From positions 62,001 to 126,000 of the forward strand of contig CAYSOF010000002.1 in NCBI GenBank assembly GCA_964432595.1: a DNA stretch of 64,000 nucleotides, written 5' to 3'. The DNA comes from DASYLJ01 sp964432595. Its GTDB lineage: Bacteria > Desulfobacterota > Binatia > DP-6. Below, piece after piece: positions 33,704 to 41,075 of this stretch. The notes under the pieces were generated by a model. It ran no database searches and was not told where the DNA came from. It saw only the letters and a program-made list of their open reading frames with translations. Numbering within the stretch: position 1 is the first letter of the stretch; each line of letters begins with the position of its first letter. The position numbers and the translations under genes were made by a program.

Positions 33704-34618
33704 ATGCGGATACTCGCGCTCCTCGCCGCCTCGCTGCTCGCCGCCGGCACCGCCGGCGCCGTCGACGTCCTCAACATCGGCCACCGCGGCGCGTCCGGAT
33801 ACGCGCCCGAGCACACCATCCCCGCCTACGACCTCGCGCTCGAGATGGGCGCCGACTACATCGAGCAGGACCTGCAGCTGACGAGCGACGGCGTCCTCGT
33901 CTGCCTGCACGACACCACGCTCGATCGCACGGCGCGCGGTCCGGCCGAGAACTGCACCGGTCTCGTCAGCACGAAGACGCTCGCGCAGATCAAGACGTGC
34001 GACGTCGGCACGTGGTTCAACGAGGCGAACCCGACGTTCGCGCGGCCCGAGTACGTCGGCCTGCAGATTCCGACGCTCGAGGAGGTGTTCCAGCGCTATC
34101 GCCGGCGCGCGAACTACTACATCGAGACGAAGGCGCCCGAGGCGGCGGAAGACATGGAGGAGAAGCTGCTCGCGCTGATGGACCTGTACCGGCTCCGTAA
34201 GCCGGCGGCGCGCCGCTGGCAGGTGCTGATCCAGTCGTTCAGCGCGACGAGCCTGCAGACGATCCACGCGCTCGATCCGTCGCTGCCGCTGATCCAGCTC
34301 GTGCTCGGCTTCCCGGCGAGCCCGGCGCTCGAGACGCAGCTCGACACGATCAAGACCTACGCGGTCGGCGTCGGGCCGAACTACCTCTTCGCGAACCCGC
34401 CGACGATGGCCGCGGCGAAGGCGCGCTGCCTCGACGTCCACCCGTACACGGTGAATCAGCCGAGCGACATGAGCGCGATGATCGCCGCCGGCGCGAACGG
34501 CATGTTCACGAACTTCCCGGACCAGCTCGACCAGGTGCTCGGTCGGGACGCGTCGCGCGCGAAGCGTGCGGTGCGGCGCGCGCGCAAGGCGCACGCGCGG
34601 TGCGTGCCGACGGCGTGA
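33704..34618 (+). CDS. Exported glycerophosphodiester phosphodiesterase
   Basis: A 304-residue protein with a signal peptide (cleavage near TAGAVD, about 17-21). The GDPD catalytic core is intact: His 27 and Arg 28 (GHRGAS), Glu 36, Glu 54 and Asp 56 (YIEQDLQLT), His 69 (LHDTTLDRT), plus ETKAP further on. It would hydrolyse glycerophosphodiesters to glycerol-3-phosphate in the periplasm, calcium-dependent as in GlpQ. The C-terminal tail is basic (RAKRAVRRARKAHARC) and resembles tails on other exported proteins here. It is convergent with the 115-residue secreted gene. Confidence 0.9.
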   Translation: MRILALLAASLLAAGTAGAVDVLNIGHRGASGYAPEHTIPAYDLALEMGADYIEQDLQLTSDGVLVCLHDTTLDRTARGPAENCTGLVSTKTLAQIKTCDVGTWFNEANPTFARPEYVGLQIPTLEEVFQRYRRRANYYIETKAPEAAEDMEEKLLALMDLYRLRKPAARRWQVLIQSFSATSLQTIHALDPSLPLIQLVLGFPASPALETQLDTIKTYAVGVGPNYLFANPPTMAAAKARCLDVHPYTVNQPSDMSAMIAAGANGMFTNFPDQLDQVLGRDASRAKRAVRRARKAHARCVPTA

Positions 34619-34624
34619 GCTGAC

Positions 34625-34972
34625 TCACTTCGCCAGCGGTACGAAGTCGGGTCCGCACTGCTCCTGCACGGGCAGCGCGGCGCCCGTCGCCGCGTCGAAC
34701 TGCGGCACCCAGCAGCGCATCCGTACGACGGTCCGTTGCGGCGCGCTGTACGTGAACCGCTCCATCGTGAGCACGCCTGCGGACGGACCGAGCGCCGAGT
34801 CGCGGCACAGGCACGTGCCCTTGCGGGCCGAGCCGGACGGCGGCGCCGTCTCGACGGGCGTCGGCGTCGCGTACTTGCCGACCTGCTCCTCGAGCTTCTG
34901 CAGGTCGGTGGCGGCCGCCGCGATCGATACGGTCGCGAGCAGCACGACGATGGCGATCCGACGCGCGCTCAC
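34625..34972 (-). CDS. Small exported protein with CxC motif, unknown function
   Basis: A 115-residue protein starting at GTG 34972, which overlaps the stop of the 490-residue exported protein by four bases (GTGA), so it is translationally coupled to it. A signal peptide ends near SIAAAA (about 16-21). The mature protein has GTCLCRD (CxC), two further cysteines (RCW, EQCG) and a short Thr/Pro-rich stretch. No domain is recognised. Coupling to the repeat protein suggests a partner or processing factor for it. Confidence 0.65.
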   Translation of the reverse strand: MSARRIAIVVLLATVSIAAAATDLQKLEEQVGKYATPTPVETAPPSGSARKGTCLCRDSALGPSAGVLTMERFTYSAPQRTVVRMRCWVPQFDAATGAALPVQEQCGPDFVPLAK

Positions 34973-36441
34973 TGGAGCACCACCGAGGCGGAAAGGCAGA
35001 CCCGGTTCGACTTCTTCACGTCGAGCGACTGCTCGCCGAGCTGGTTCGCGATCGCGACGATGCGCTTCTCGAACGCCGGCTGCTGCTTGGCGTCCTTCGC
35101 CGCGTAGCAGACGAGCCGGTCGTCCGGTCGCGGGACGCCCTCGCCGTTCTTGTCGACCGGCAGGCACACGGCGAGCGGCTTCGTGATCTCGACGCTCTTC
35201 GTCTCGAACTGGTCGGTGATCGTAGCCGTCCGCGGCACGAACGCCGGCGTGCCCTTCTGGACCTTCGCCGCGTAGCACTTGAAGTGGTCGACGCCGGGCG
35301 CCGACGGCACGCAGAGCGTCGCCGCGCCGGCGAGTCGCAATGCGAGGTCGCCGAGCGGGTCGGACGTCACGACGTCGCGGCCGGCGAACTTCGGCTGGCC
35401 CTTCGCGTCCTTCATCTTGTAGCAGGCGAGCTGCGCGGTCGGATCGTCGATGCCGTCGCCGTCGCGGCCTGCCGGGTTGCAGAGGGACGCGACCGCTTCC
35501 ACGACGGTGCTCTCGTCCTCGAGGTCGTCGACGAGCCGCACCGTGCGCGGCGCGGGCTTCGGCGTGCCCTTGGCGGTCTTCGCCGGGTAGCAGCGGACGT
35601 CGTCGAGGGCGACCGGCAGCGTCGTCGTCGTCGTGGTCACGATCGTCGTGGTGGTCGTGGTCTCGACGGACGTCGGGATCTCGAACAGGGTGCCGCCCAT
35701 CCCGTCGCCGACGACGACCTGCGCGTCCGGGATGAGGTTGCCGTTCGTGTCGTAGAGCTCGATCGCGACGAGCTTGAGGGTGTTGGAGAAGTCGGAGACC
35801 ATCTCGGCGCTCCACCCGGCGAAGCTCAGGTACTCGGGGTTGGTGACGCGCGCGTCGGTACGGAGCGTCATCCGCAGGTACTGCGAGCTCCACTCCGGCA
35901 CCTCGATCTTGCAGAGCGCCCCGACGCTGCACTCCACGAGGGCGCCGTTGATCCTGAGCGTGTGGAACGCCTCCGGAATGATGCGGCCGGGCGCCGTGGT
36001 GGTCGCCGACTCCGTCCCGGACAGCGCGAGCTGGACGTACGCGGTCCCGACCGGCGACGATGTGACGGTGCCGATGTTGTATATCTGGACGTCGGCGGTG
36101 GCGGCGACCAGCTCCAGCGGCGCGACGCCGTCGGTGTCGGTCCGCGTGAGCCGTGCCTCGGCGCGCAGGACGACGCGCCGTCCCTGCACGAGGTCCGCCT
36201 GCGCGAACACGCGCGCGCAGGCGAAGTTCGGCGTGCCCACCGCGGGACACGCACGACCGTTGAACGAGAAGTCGCCGAAGCTCCGCGTGATCGGCGGCGT
36301 CGTCCCCTCTGTGATGCCGAACGGGGGGCTGTTGCCGAGGTTCGACGTACCTTCGGCGCGATAGATCACGAACGCGTCGGCGTGCTGGACGGCGCCGGCG
36401 AGTACGGCGGTGACGACGAGGGACGCGGCGAGGATGCGCAT
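34969..36441 (-). CDS. Exported protein with Thr-rich linker and four Cys-pair repeats
   Basis: A 490-residue protein with a signal peptide (cleavage near ADAF, about 20-24). Residues 25-265 are a beta-rich domain without a match I can name. A Thr-rich linker (about 270-290, runs of up to six T) connects to a C-terminal region (about 295-490) with four repeats each starting with a cysteine: CYPAK, CYKMK, CYAAK, CYAAK, and closed by a second Cys about 45 residues later (SLCN, TLCV, AVCL, RVCL). This repeat type (DUF7450-like) is frequent in exported proteins of uncultured deltaproteobacterial lineages. Its start lies one base after the DUF4242-like stop; the LuxR ATPase gene is further upstream. 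Confidence 0.75.
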   Translation of the reverse strand: MRILAASLVVTAVLAGAVQHADAFVIYRAEGTSNLGNSPPFGITEGTTPPITRSFGDFSFNGRACPAVGTPNFACARVFAQADLVQGRRVVLRAEARLTRTDTDGVAPLELVAATADVQIYNIGTVTSSPVGTAYVQLALSGTESATTTAPGRIIPEAFHTLRINGALVECSVGALCKIEVPEWSSQYLRMTLRTDARVTNPEYLSFAGWSAEMVSDFSNTLKLVAIELYDTNGNLIPDAQVVVGDGMGGTLFEIPTSVETTTTTTIVTTTTTTLPVALDDVRCYPAKTAKGTPKPAPRTVRLVDDLEDESTVVEAVASLCNPAGRDGDGIDDPTAQLACYKMKDAKGQPKFAGRDVVTSDPLGDLALRLAGAATLCVPSAPGVDHFKCYAAKVQKGTPAFVPRTATITDQFETKSVEITKPLAVCLPVDKNGEGVPRPDDRLVCYAAKDAKQQPAFEKRIVAIANQLGEQSLDVKKSNRVCLSASVVLQ

Positions 36442-36442
36442 G

Positions 36443-36715
36443 TCAGTCCTCCAGTGCGGTCAGGATGCGGTCGAAGTGAACGCCGGCGCGCGTGTAGAGC
36501 TCGGCGACGAGCTCGGGCGTCGCGGCGTCGATGACGCTGTAGGCGGCCTCGTCGTCGGGAACGAGGGTCGAATGGCGGTGGCGGATCGGCGTGCCGGCGC
36601 GCGCCATCGCGGCGGCGGTGCGGCGCACGCGGTCCGTCGTCGTGCGGAAGACGTCGGCCGTCAGGCCGGGCAGATACTGCTCGACCAGCCAGCTCTTGCG
36701 CACGGATCGCCCCAT
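36443..36715 (-). CDS. DUF4242-like small protein
   Basis: A 90-residue cytoplasmic protein (MGRSVRKSWLVEQYLPG, then STLVPDDEAAYSVIDA). The WLVEQYLPG start and VPDDEAAYSVIDA strand fit the ferredoxin-like DUF4242 group, sometimes annotated as nickel-binding, but the similarity is modest. I choose ATG 36715; an in-frame ATG at 36745 adds ten unlike residues. It lies between the LuxR regulator (49 bases) and the exported repeat protein (one base), so it is likely in the same transcript. Role unknown. Confidence 0.6.
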   Translation of the reverse strand: MGRSVRKSWLVEQYLPGLTADVFRTTTDRVRRTAAAMARAGTPIRHRHSTLVPDDEAAYSVIDAATPELVAELYTRAGVHFDRILTALED

Positions 36716-36764
36716 TCCCCGCCTGAGTAGGCGTCGGGGCGGCACCCTCGCATCGGGCGTTTCC

Positions 36765-39545
36765 CTACTTTTTGGCGGCCATGCGCGCCCCGAGCTCGGC
36801 GCGCGAGCGGATACCGAGCTTTCCGTAGACGCGCGACAGGTTCGCCTCGACGGTCTTCGGGCTCATGAAGAGCGCCTTGGCGACCTCCCGATTCGTCTTG
36901 CCCTCCGCCGCGAGCGTGGCGACGCGCGCCTCCGTGGGCGTGAGGTCGTCGCCGGCGGCACGCCGGATCGGGATCCGTCCCAGCTCCTCGTCGGCGCGGT
37001 CGACCCAGGGGCGCGCGCCGCTGGCCGCGAAGAGGTCGCGACCCCGCTCGAGTGACTCCCGCGCGAGCCGTCGCTCGCCACGGCGACGGCGCACCTGGCC
37101 CAACACGAGGAACGCACGGCCGAGATCGATGGGCATGCCGAGCGGTTCCGACCGCGCGACGGCCTGGTCGGCGGCGGCCAGCGCCGCATCGAGATCTCCC
37201 CGCGTCGCGGCCAGCAGGCTGCGGCAGCGCAACGCATTGGCGACGGCCCACGGACGCTCCAGCGCGATCGCCCGTTCCTGGAAGGCGTCGAGCAACGCGG
37301 CGGCCCGGTCGATCTCGCCGAGACGGATCAGCGCCTCGATCGCATCGGGGAGGAAATAGGCCTGCATGGGCTCGCGGACGCCGTTGGCCTCGATCAGCGC
37401 GACGAGTGGCGCAAGGGCTTCCGCCGCGGCGCCGGCGTCGCCGAGCGCGAGCGCCAGGAGCCCCTCGCTCGCGAGCAGCCACGGAATCGCGGGCATGTTG
37501 CCCGTGCGCGTGATGAGCTCGCGGGCTTCGGCGAGATCGGCCCGTGCCGCCTCGACGTCGCCGCGCGCCGCGTGCGCCCGGCTGCGATGCACGAGCGCCA
37601 GCGTCCGCAGCCGGTCGCTGCCGACCTGGCCGGCGAGCAGCAGTGCGTCCTCGGCCAGCGCGACTGCGGTCTCGAGCTCGCCGCGCAGCCACGCGAGTCG
37701 CGAGCGGTTGAACAGCAGGAACGGGATGCCGCTCTCCTCGCCCTGCGCCTGGGCTCGCTCGCAGACGTCGCGCAGCAGCGTTTCCGCGTCGGCGATGCGC
37801 GCCTCGTAGACGGCGAGCAAGCCGGCAATCGCCGACGGCCGGAGCATCATCTGGCACTCGCGTGTGCGGTCTTCGAGGGCGAGCGCCCGGTCCATGTCGG
37901 CGCCGCGGCTCCCGAGCCCGGCCATGAAGCGGCCGATCACCTGGATCGCAAGGGCGCTCGCCAGCAGCCCGGCGTCGCCGAGACGCTCGGCTTCGATGGC
38001 CGTCGTGCGATTCACCTCGAGCGCGCGATGCACGTCGCCGCCGTTGTACGTCATGTAGGCGAGGTCGAGGCGGATCGCGACGCGCGCCGTCGGGTCCTCG
38101 CAGTGGGCGAGCGCGTCCTCGAGATGTGTGATCGCGTCCGCGAACGCATCCTCCTGACCGCGGATGCGGCCGAGGACGTGCAGCGCCGGGGCGCGCTCGT
38201 GCCCGGTTGCGCCATCGGCGAGCACGGCCTCCGACCATGTGCGCGCACTGGCGAAGTCGCCCGCGTGGAACGCGTGCTCCGCCGCCTGGACGCGGCGCAG
38301 CCGGCGTGCCGGTCCATCGTCGGCGGGCGTCAGGCGCGCGGCCCGCTCCTGCAGCTCGGCCGCGGTGTCCGGCGACCCGCGACGTCGGGCGAGCGTCGCG
38401 GCCGCATCCAACGCGCGTGCGACCCCTTCGTCGGGGCTTGCGGCGGCGAGGGCCAGGTGACGGGCGTGTTGCTCCGGATCGGTGACGAGCGACGCCAGGC
38501 GTGCGTGGACCGCGCGGCGGGCGACGGGGGACGCGGACGACTCGACCGCCGCGGCGAGCAACGGATGCGTGAACGCGACGCGGCCGTCGTGGAGCTCGAC
38601 GATGCGTGCGCGCTCCGCCTGCGCGAGGGCGTCGTCGGCCGCATCCGTGCCGGCGGCGCGACGCAGGAGCGCGATCGTCGGCGCCACCGTCGCGGCCGCG
38701 AGCTGCAGGACCTCGAGCGCCGGCGAGGGCAGGCGTTCGAGACGCCGCGCGGTCAGGCTCGCGAGCGTGTCGGGCACGAACATCGGCTCCCCCGGGCCGG
38801 GACGCGCATGGCCGTCCGCGAGCGTGCGTGCGAGTTCCAGGGCGAAGAACGGGTTGCCGCCCGACGTGTCGGTGATGCGACGCAGGGTCGGCCGCGGAAG
38901 CACCTGCCCGAGGTGCTCGCGGATCACGTGATGCAGCGCGCTCGCGCTGAGCGGTCCGAGGCGACGCCGGAGGAGTCGGTCGCCGAACGCCGCGCCGAGT
39001 CCGAGCGGGTCGCGCTGTCCGTCCGGCTCGTCGCGCGCCGTGGTGATCACGCCCACGCGTCGCTCGCCGATGCGGCGCAGCGCGAACGCGAGCGCCGCCG
39101 CCGAGGCGCGATCCAGCCATTGCTGATCGTCGATCGCGAGCACGACCGGTCTCGCGTCGCTCGACCACCGCAGCGCCGAGAGCGCGGCGGTCGCCACCGC
39201 ACGCGGGCTCGGTGGTGCGCCCTCCGGCGTGGCGCGCACGAGCGCCACCTCGAACGCGCGACGTTGCGGCTCCGGGAGGTGCGGGAGCACGGCGTCGGCG
39301 ACCGGGTCGAACAGGTCGGCGAGCGATGCGAAGGCGAGCTTCGCTTCGGGTTCGACGGGTCGACAGACGAGCACCGTGAACCCACGCGCAGCTACCCGTC
39401 GCACGGCGTGACGCCAGACGGTCGTCTTGCCGATGCCCGGTCCACCCTCGAACACGAGCGCGCCGGCTGCGCCGGACAGCCCGTCGAGGAACGGATCGAT
39501 CGCGCCGAGATCGTCGTCGCGCCCGACGATCTCCGGACCCGCCAT
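36765..39545 (-). CDS. LuxR-family STAND transcriptional regulator (LAL/MalT-like)
   Basis: A 926-residue regulator. Walker A GGPGIGKT lies at 34-41, Walker B PVVLAIDDQQWLD at 133-145; residues about 400-850 are TPR-like helical repeats; the C-terminal LuxR HTH (about 866-920) reads LTPTEARVATLAAEGKTNRE then MSPKTVEANLSRVYGKLGI. Large ATP-binding LuxR (LAL) proteins bind an inducer through the repeats and activate nearby genes. It heads a minus-strand series with the DUF4242-like, exported repeat and CxC proteins, which are natural candidate targets. The lgt-like remnant lies just upstream. Confidence 0.9.
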   Translation of the reverse strand: MAGPEIVGRDDDLGAIDPFLDGLSGAAGALVFEGGPGIGKTTVWRHAVRRVAARGFTVLVCRPVEPEAKLAFASLADLFDPVADAVLPHLPEPQRRAFEVALVRATPEGAPPSPRAVATAALSALRWSSDARPVVLAIDDQQWLDRASAAALAFALRRIGERRVGVITTARDEPDGQRDPLGLGAAFGDRLLRRRLGPLSASALHHVIREHLGQVLPRPTLRRITDTSGGNPFFALELARTLADGHARPGPGEPMFVPDTLASLTARRLERLPSPALEVLQLAAATVAPTIALLRRAAGTDAADDALAQAERARIVELHDGRVAFTHPLLAAAVESSASPVARRAVHARLASLVTDPEQHARHLALAAASPDEGVARALDAAATLARRRGSPDTAAELQERAARLTPADDGPARRLRRVQAAEHAFHAGDFASARTWSEAVLADGATGHERAPALHVLGRIRGQEDAFADAITHLEDALAHCEDPTARVAIRLDLAYMTYNGGDVHRALEVNRTTAIEAERLGDAGLLASALAIQVIGRFMAGLGSRGADMDRALALEDRTRECQMMLRPSAIAGLLAVYEARIADAETLLRDVCERAQAQGEESGIPFLLFNRSRLAWLRGELETAVALAEDALLLAGQVGSDRLRTLALVHRSRAHAARGDVEAARADLAEARELITRTGNMPAIPWLLASEGLLALALGDAGAAAEALAPLVALIEANGVREPMQAYFLPDAIEALIRLGEIDRAAALLDAFQERAIALERPWAVANALRCRSLLAATRGDLDAALAAADQAVARSEPLGMPIDLGRAFLVLGQVRRRRGERRLARESLERGRDLFAASGARPWVDRADEELGRIPIRRAAGDDLTPTEARVATLAAEGKTNREVAKALFMSPKTVEANLSRVYGKLGIRSRAELGARMAAKK

Positions 39546-39581
39546 GGCGGTGCGGAGAGTCGCCGGTGGCGCCGCGAGCTG

Positions 39582-40346
39582 TCAATGGGGTCCCGACGCC
39601 GGCAGCCGGCGGACGAGCGCCGATCGCACGAAGACGACCCCGAGGACGACGAACGGCAGCGACAGCCACTGGCCGGTATCCTATCCGACGCCCGGCTGGT
39701 CGTGCGGCACCTTCAGGTATTCGACGGCGATGCGCAGCGGGAAGTAGGTCAGCAGGAACGTCCCGGCGAGCAACCACCGCGGCCGGCGCTCGCCGCCGGC
39801 CCGGCGGTCGACGATCAGCAGGACGGCGAGAACGACGGCGCCGATCGCCGCCTCGTAGAGCTGCGACGGGTGACGCGGCACCGGCGGGTCGTCGTGGCGC
39901 GGCAGGCAGACCGCCCACCACGCGCCGCGGCCGCCGTCGACCGGGATGCCGACGATCTCCGAGTTGAAGAAGTTGCCGATGCGCACCAGCGTCGCACCGA
40001 CGGCCGCCGAGAAGCTGAACCGGTCGAGCATCTCGCCGAGCGGGATGCCGGTGCGGCGGGCGTAGAGCCACATCGCCACCATGAGCCCGACGGCGGCGCC
40101 GTGCGAGCTCAGCCCCGAGATGCCGTTTCGCACGTCCAGCAGCGCCAGCGGATGGCTCCGGACCTGCTCCCATTCGTAGAACAGGCGGTGCGCCAGCCAC
40201 GCGCCGAGGACCAGGCCGATGGCCCCCCAGTAGACGAAGCCCCCGGCGACGGCGGCGTCGCGCCCGGCGCGCACCATCTGCCATCGGAGCAGGAGCCAGC
40301 CGAGCCAGAACACCAGCACGAACCAGAGGCCGTACCAGCGATTCCC
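39582..40346 (-). pseudogene. lgt-like prolipoprotein diacylglyceryl transferase, interrupted
   Basis: The frame encodes a Lgt-type membrane enzyme: RWYGLWFVLVFWLGW at the first helix, SSHGAAVG, the signature RIGNFFNSEIVG and PRHPSQLYEA. It is broken in two ways. The N-terminus lacks the residues before RWYGL and has only GTG 40319, inside the first helix, as a start. An in-frame TAG at 39681-39683 follows GVG, after which the same frame continues DTGQWLSLPFVVLGVVF, the expected Lgt C-terminus, to TGA at 39582. The Arg expected in the (F/Y)xR(Q/x)P block is Lys (EYLKVP). The transferred function would be lipoprotein diacylglyceryl modification; this copy is probably inactive unless the TAG is a sequencing error. 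Confidence 0.7.
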
Positions 40347-40352
40347 GGCGCC

Positions 40353-40655
40353 GTGTGCGCGCTCGATGCGCTGCTGGCCGACGGGCTCTGCGGCGCCGAT
40401 CCGATCGCCGCGGCGCTCGACGCCGCCATCGACGCGAAGGTCGAGAAGGCGAAGACGCTGCTCGGTCAGGCGGACGGCGCCAAGCCGAAGAAGCGGGTCG
40501 CCGTGATCAAGAAGGCGGAGGAGCAGCTCGTGGCTGCCGGCAAGGCCGTCAAAAAGGCCGGCAAGAAGCAGACGATCACGCCGGCATGCGGCACGACGTT
40601 GAGCGCGCTGCTGACGGAGAAGCGGGCGGTGCTGACGGCGTTGCGGTCGATCTGA
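40353..40655 (+). pseudogene. Remnant of an exported protein: helical Lys-rich Cys-pair tail
   Basis: This stretch encodes about 100 residues rich in Lys and Ala with two cysteine positions (GLCG and PACG) and repeated KK pairs (GAKPKKR, AVKKAGKKQ). Codon use is that of a real gene in this frame. It has no signal peptide and its 5' end abuts the truncated lgt on the opposite strand. It matches in character the C-terminal tails of exported proteins in this window, so it looks like the 3' end of a lost gene; a GTG at 40353 could still start a small protein. Confidence 0.45.
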
Positions 40656-40760
40656 CCGCCGCGCCGTCAGTCGTCGCGGGCTGCAGCGCGATGAGTCTCG
40701 TCGCAGCCAACGGAAGCTACTCCGGGGCGCCGCCCTCTCGCGTCGATCCGGAACGCCCGG

Positions 40761-41063
40761 CTACGGTACCGGTCCCTCGGCGCTCACGACGTACTTGCGG
40801 ACGTCCATGCCCCGCACGCCGCACCCGGCGAGTGCGGCGCCGAACTCGGCCATGTGCGGCGTCGCGAAGTGGGCGTCGAGGTCCGCCTGGTCACGCCAGC
40901 GCTCGAAGATGAAGACGGTCCCGGGGTCGGCGCGGTCGACGTAGGCCTGGTACGAGATGCAGCCGGGCTCCGCGAGCGTCGCGGTGCGCATGCGATCGAA
41001 CGCCGCCTCGGCGGTGGCGCGCTGCGCGGGATCGATGGAAATCGTTCCAGCGACGACGAGCAT
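40761..41063 (-). CDS. Antibiotic-biosynthesis-monooxygenase (ABM) domain protein
   Basis: A 100-residue ferredoxin-like dimeric protein. EPGCISYQAYVDRADPGTVFIFERW and DLDAHFATPHM are the standard ABM core. GGGAGG ends six bases before ATG 41063 but directly abuts ATG 41069, so 41063 is the better start. It lies downstream of the RND exporter on the same strand and is probably co-transcribed. Relatives include haem-degrading or quinone monooxygenases and many proteins without known activity. Confidence 0.82.
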   Translation of the reverse strand: MLVVAGTISIDPAQRATAEAAFDRMRTATLAEPGCISYQAYVDRADPGTVFIFERWRDQADLDAHFATPHMAEFGAALAGCGVRGMDVRKYVVSAEGPVP

Positions 41064-41075
41064 GGCCATCCTCCC

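Noticed and set aside
35640..35680. Short tandem repeat near the Thr codons
   Set aside because: It encodes the Thr-rich linker of the exported repeat protein in frame, so it is coding low complexity rather than a separate repeat element.
37572..40340. A long plus-strand frame running into the remnant at 40353
   Set aside because: It is antisense to the LuxR ATPase and lgt, with shadow composition; only the last 100 codons look like a real protein.
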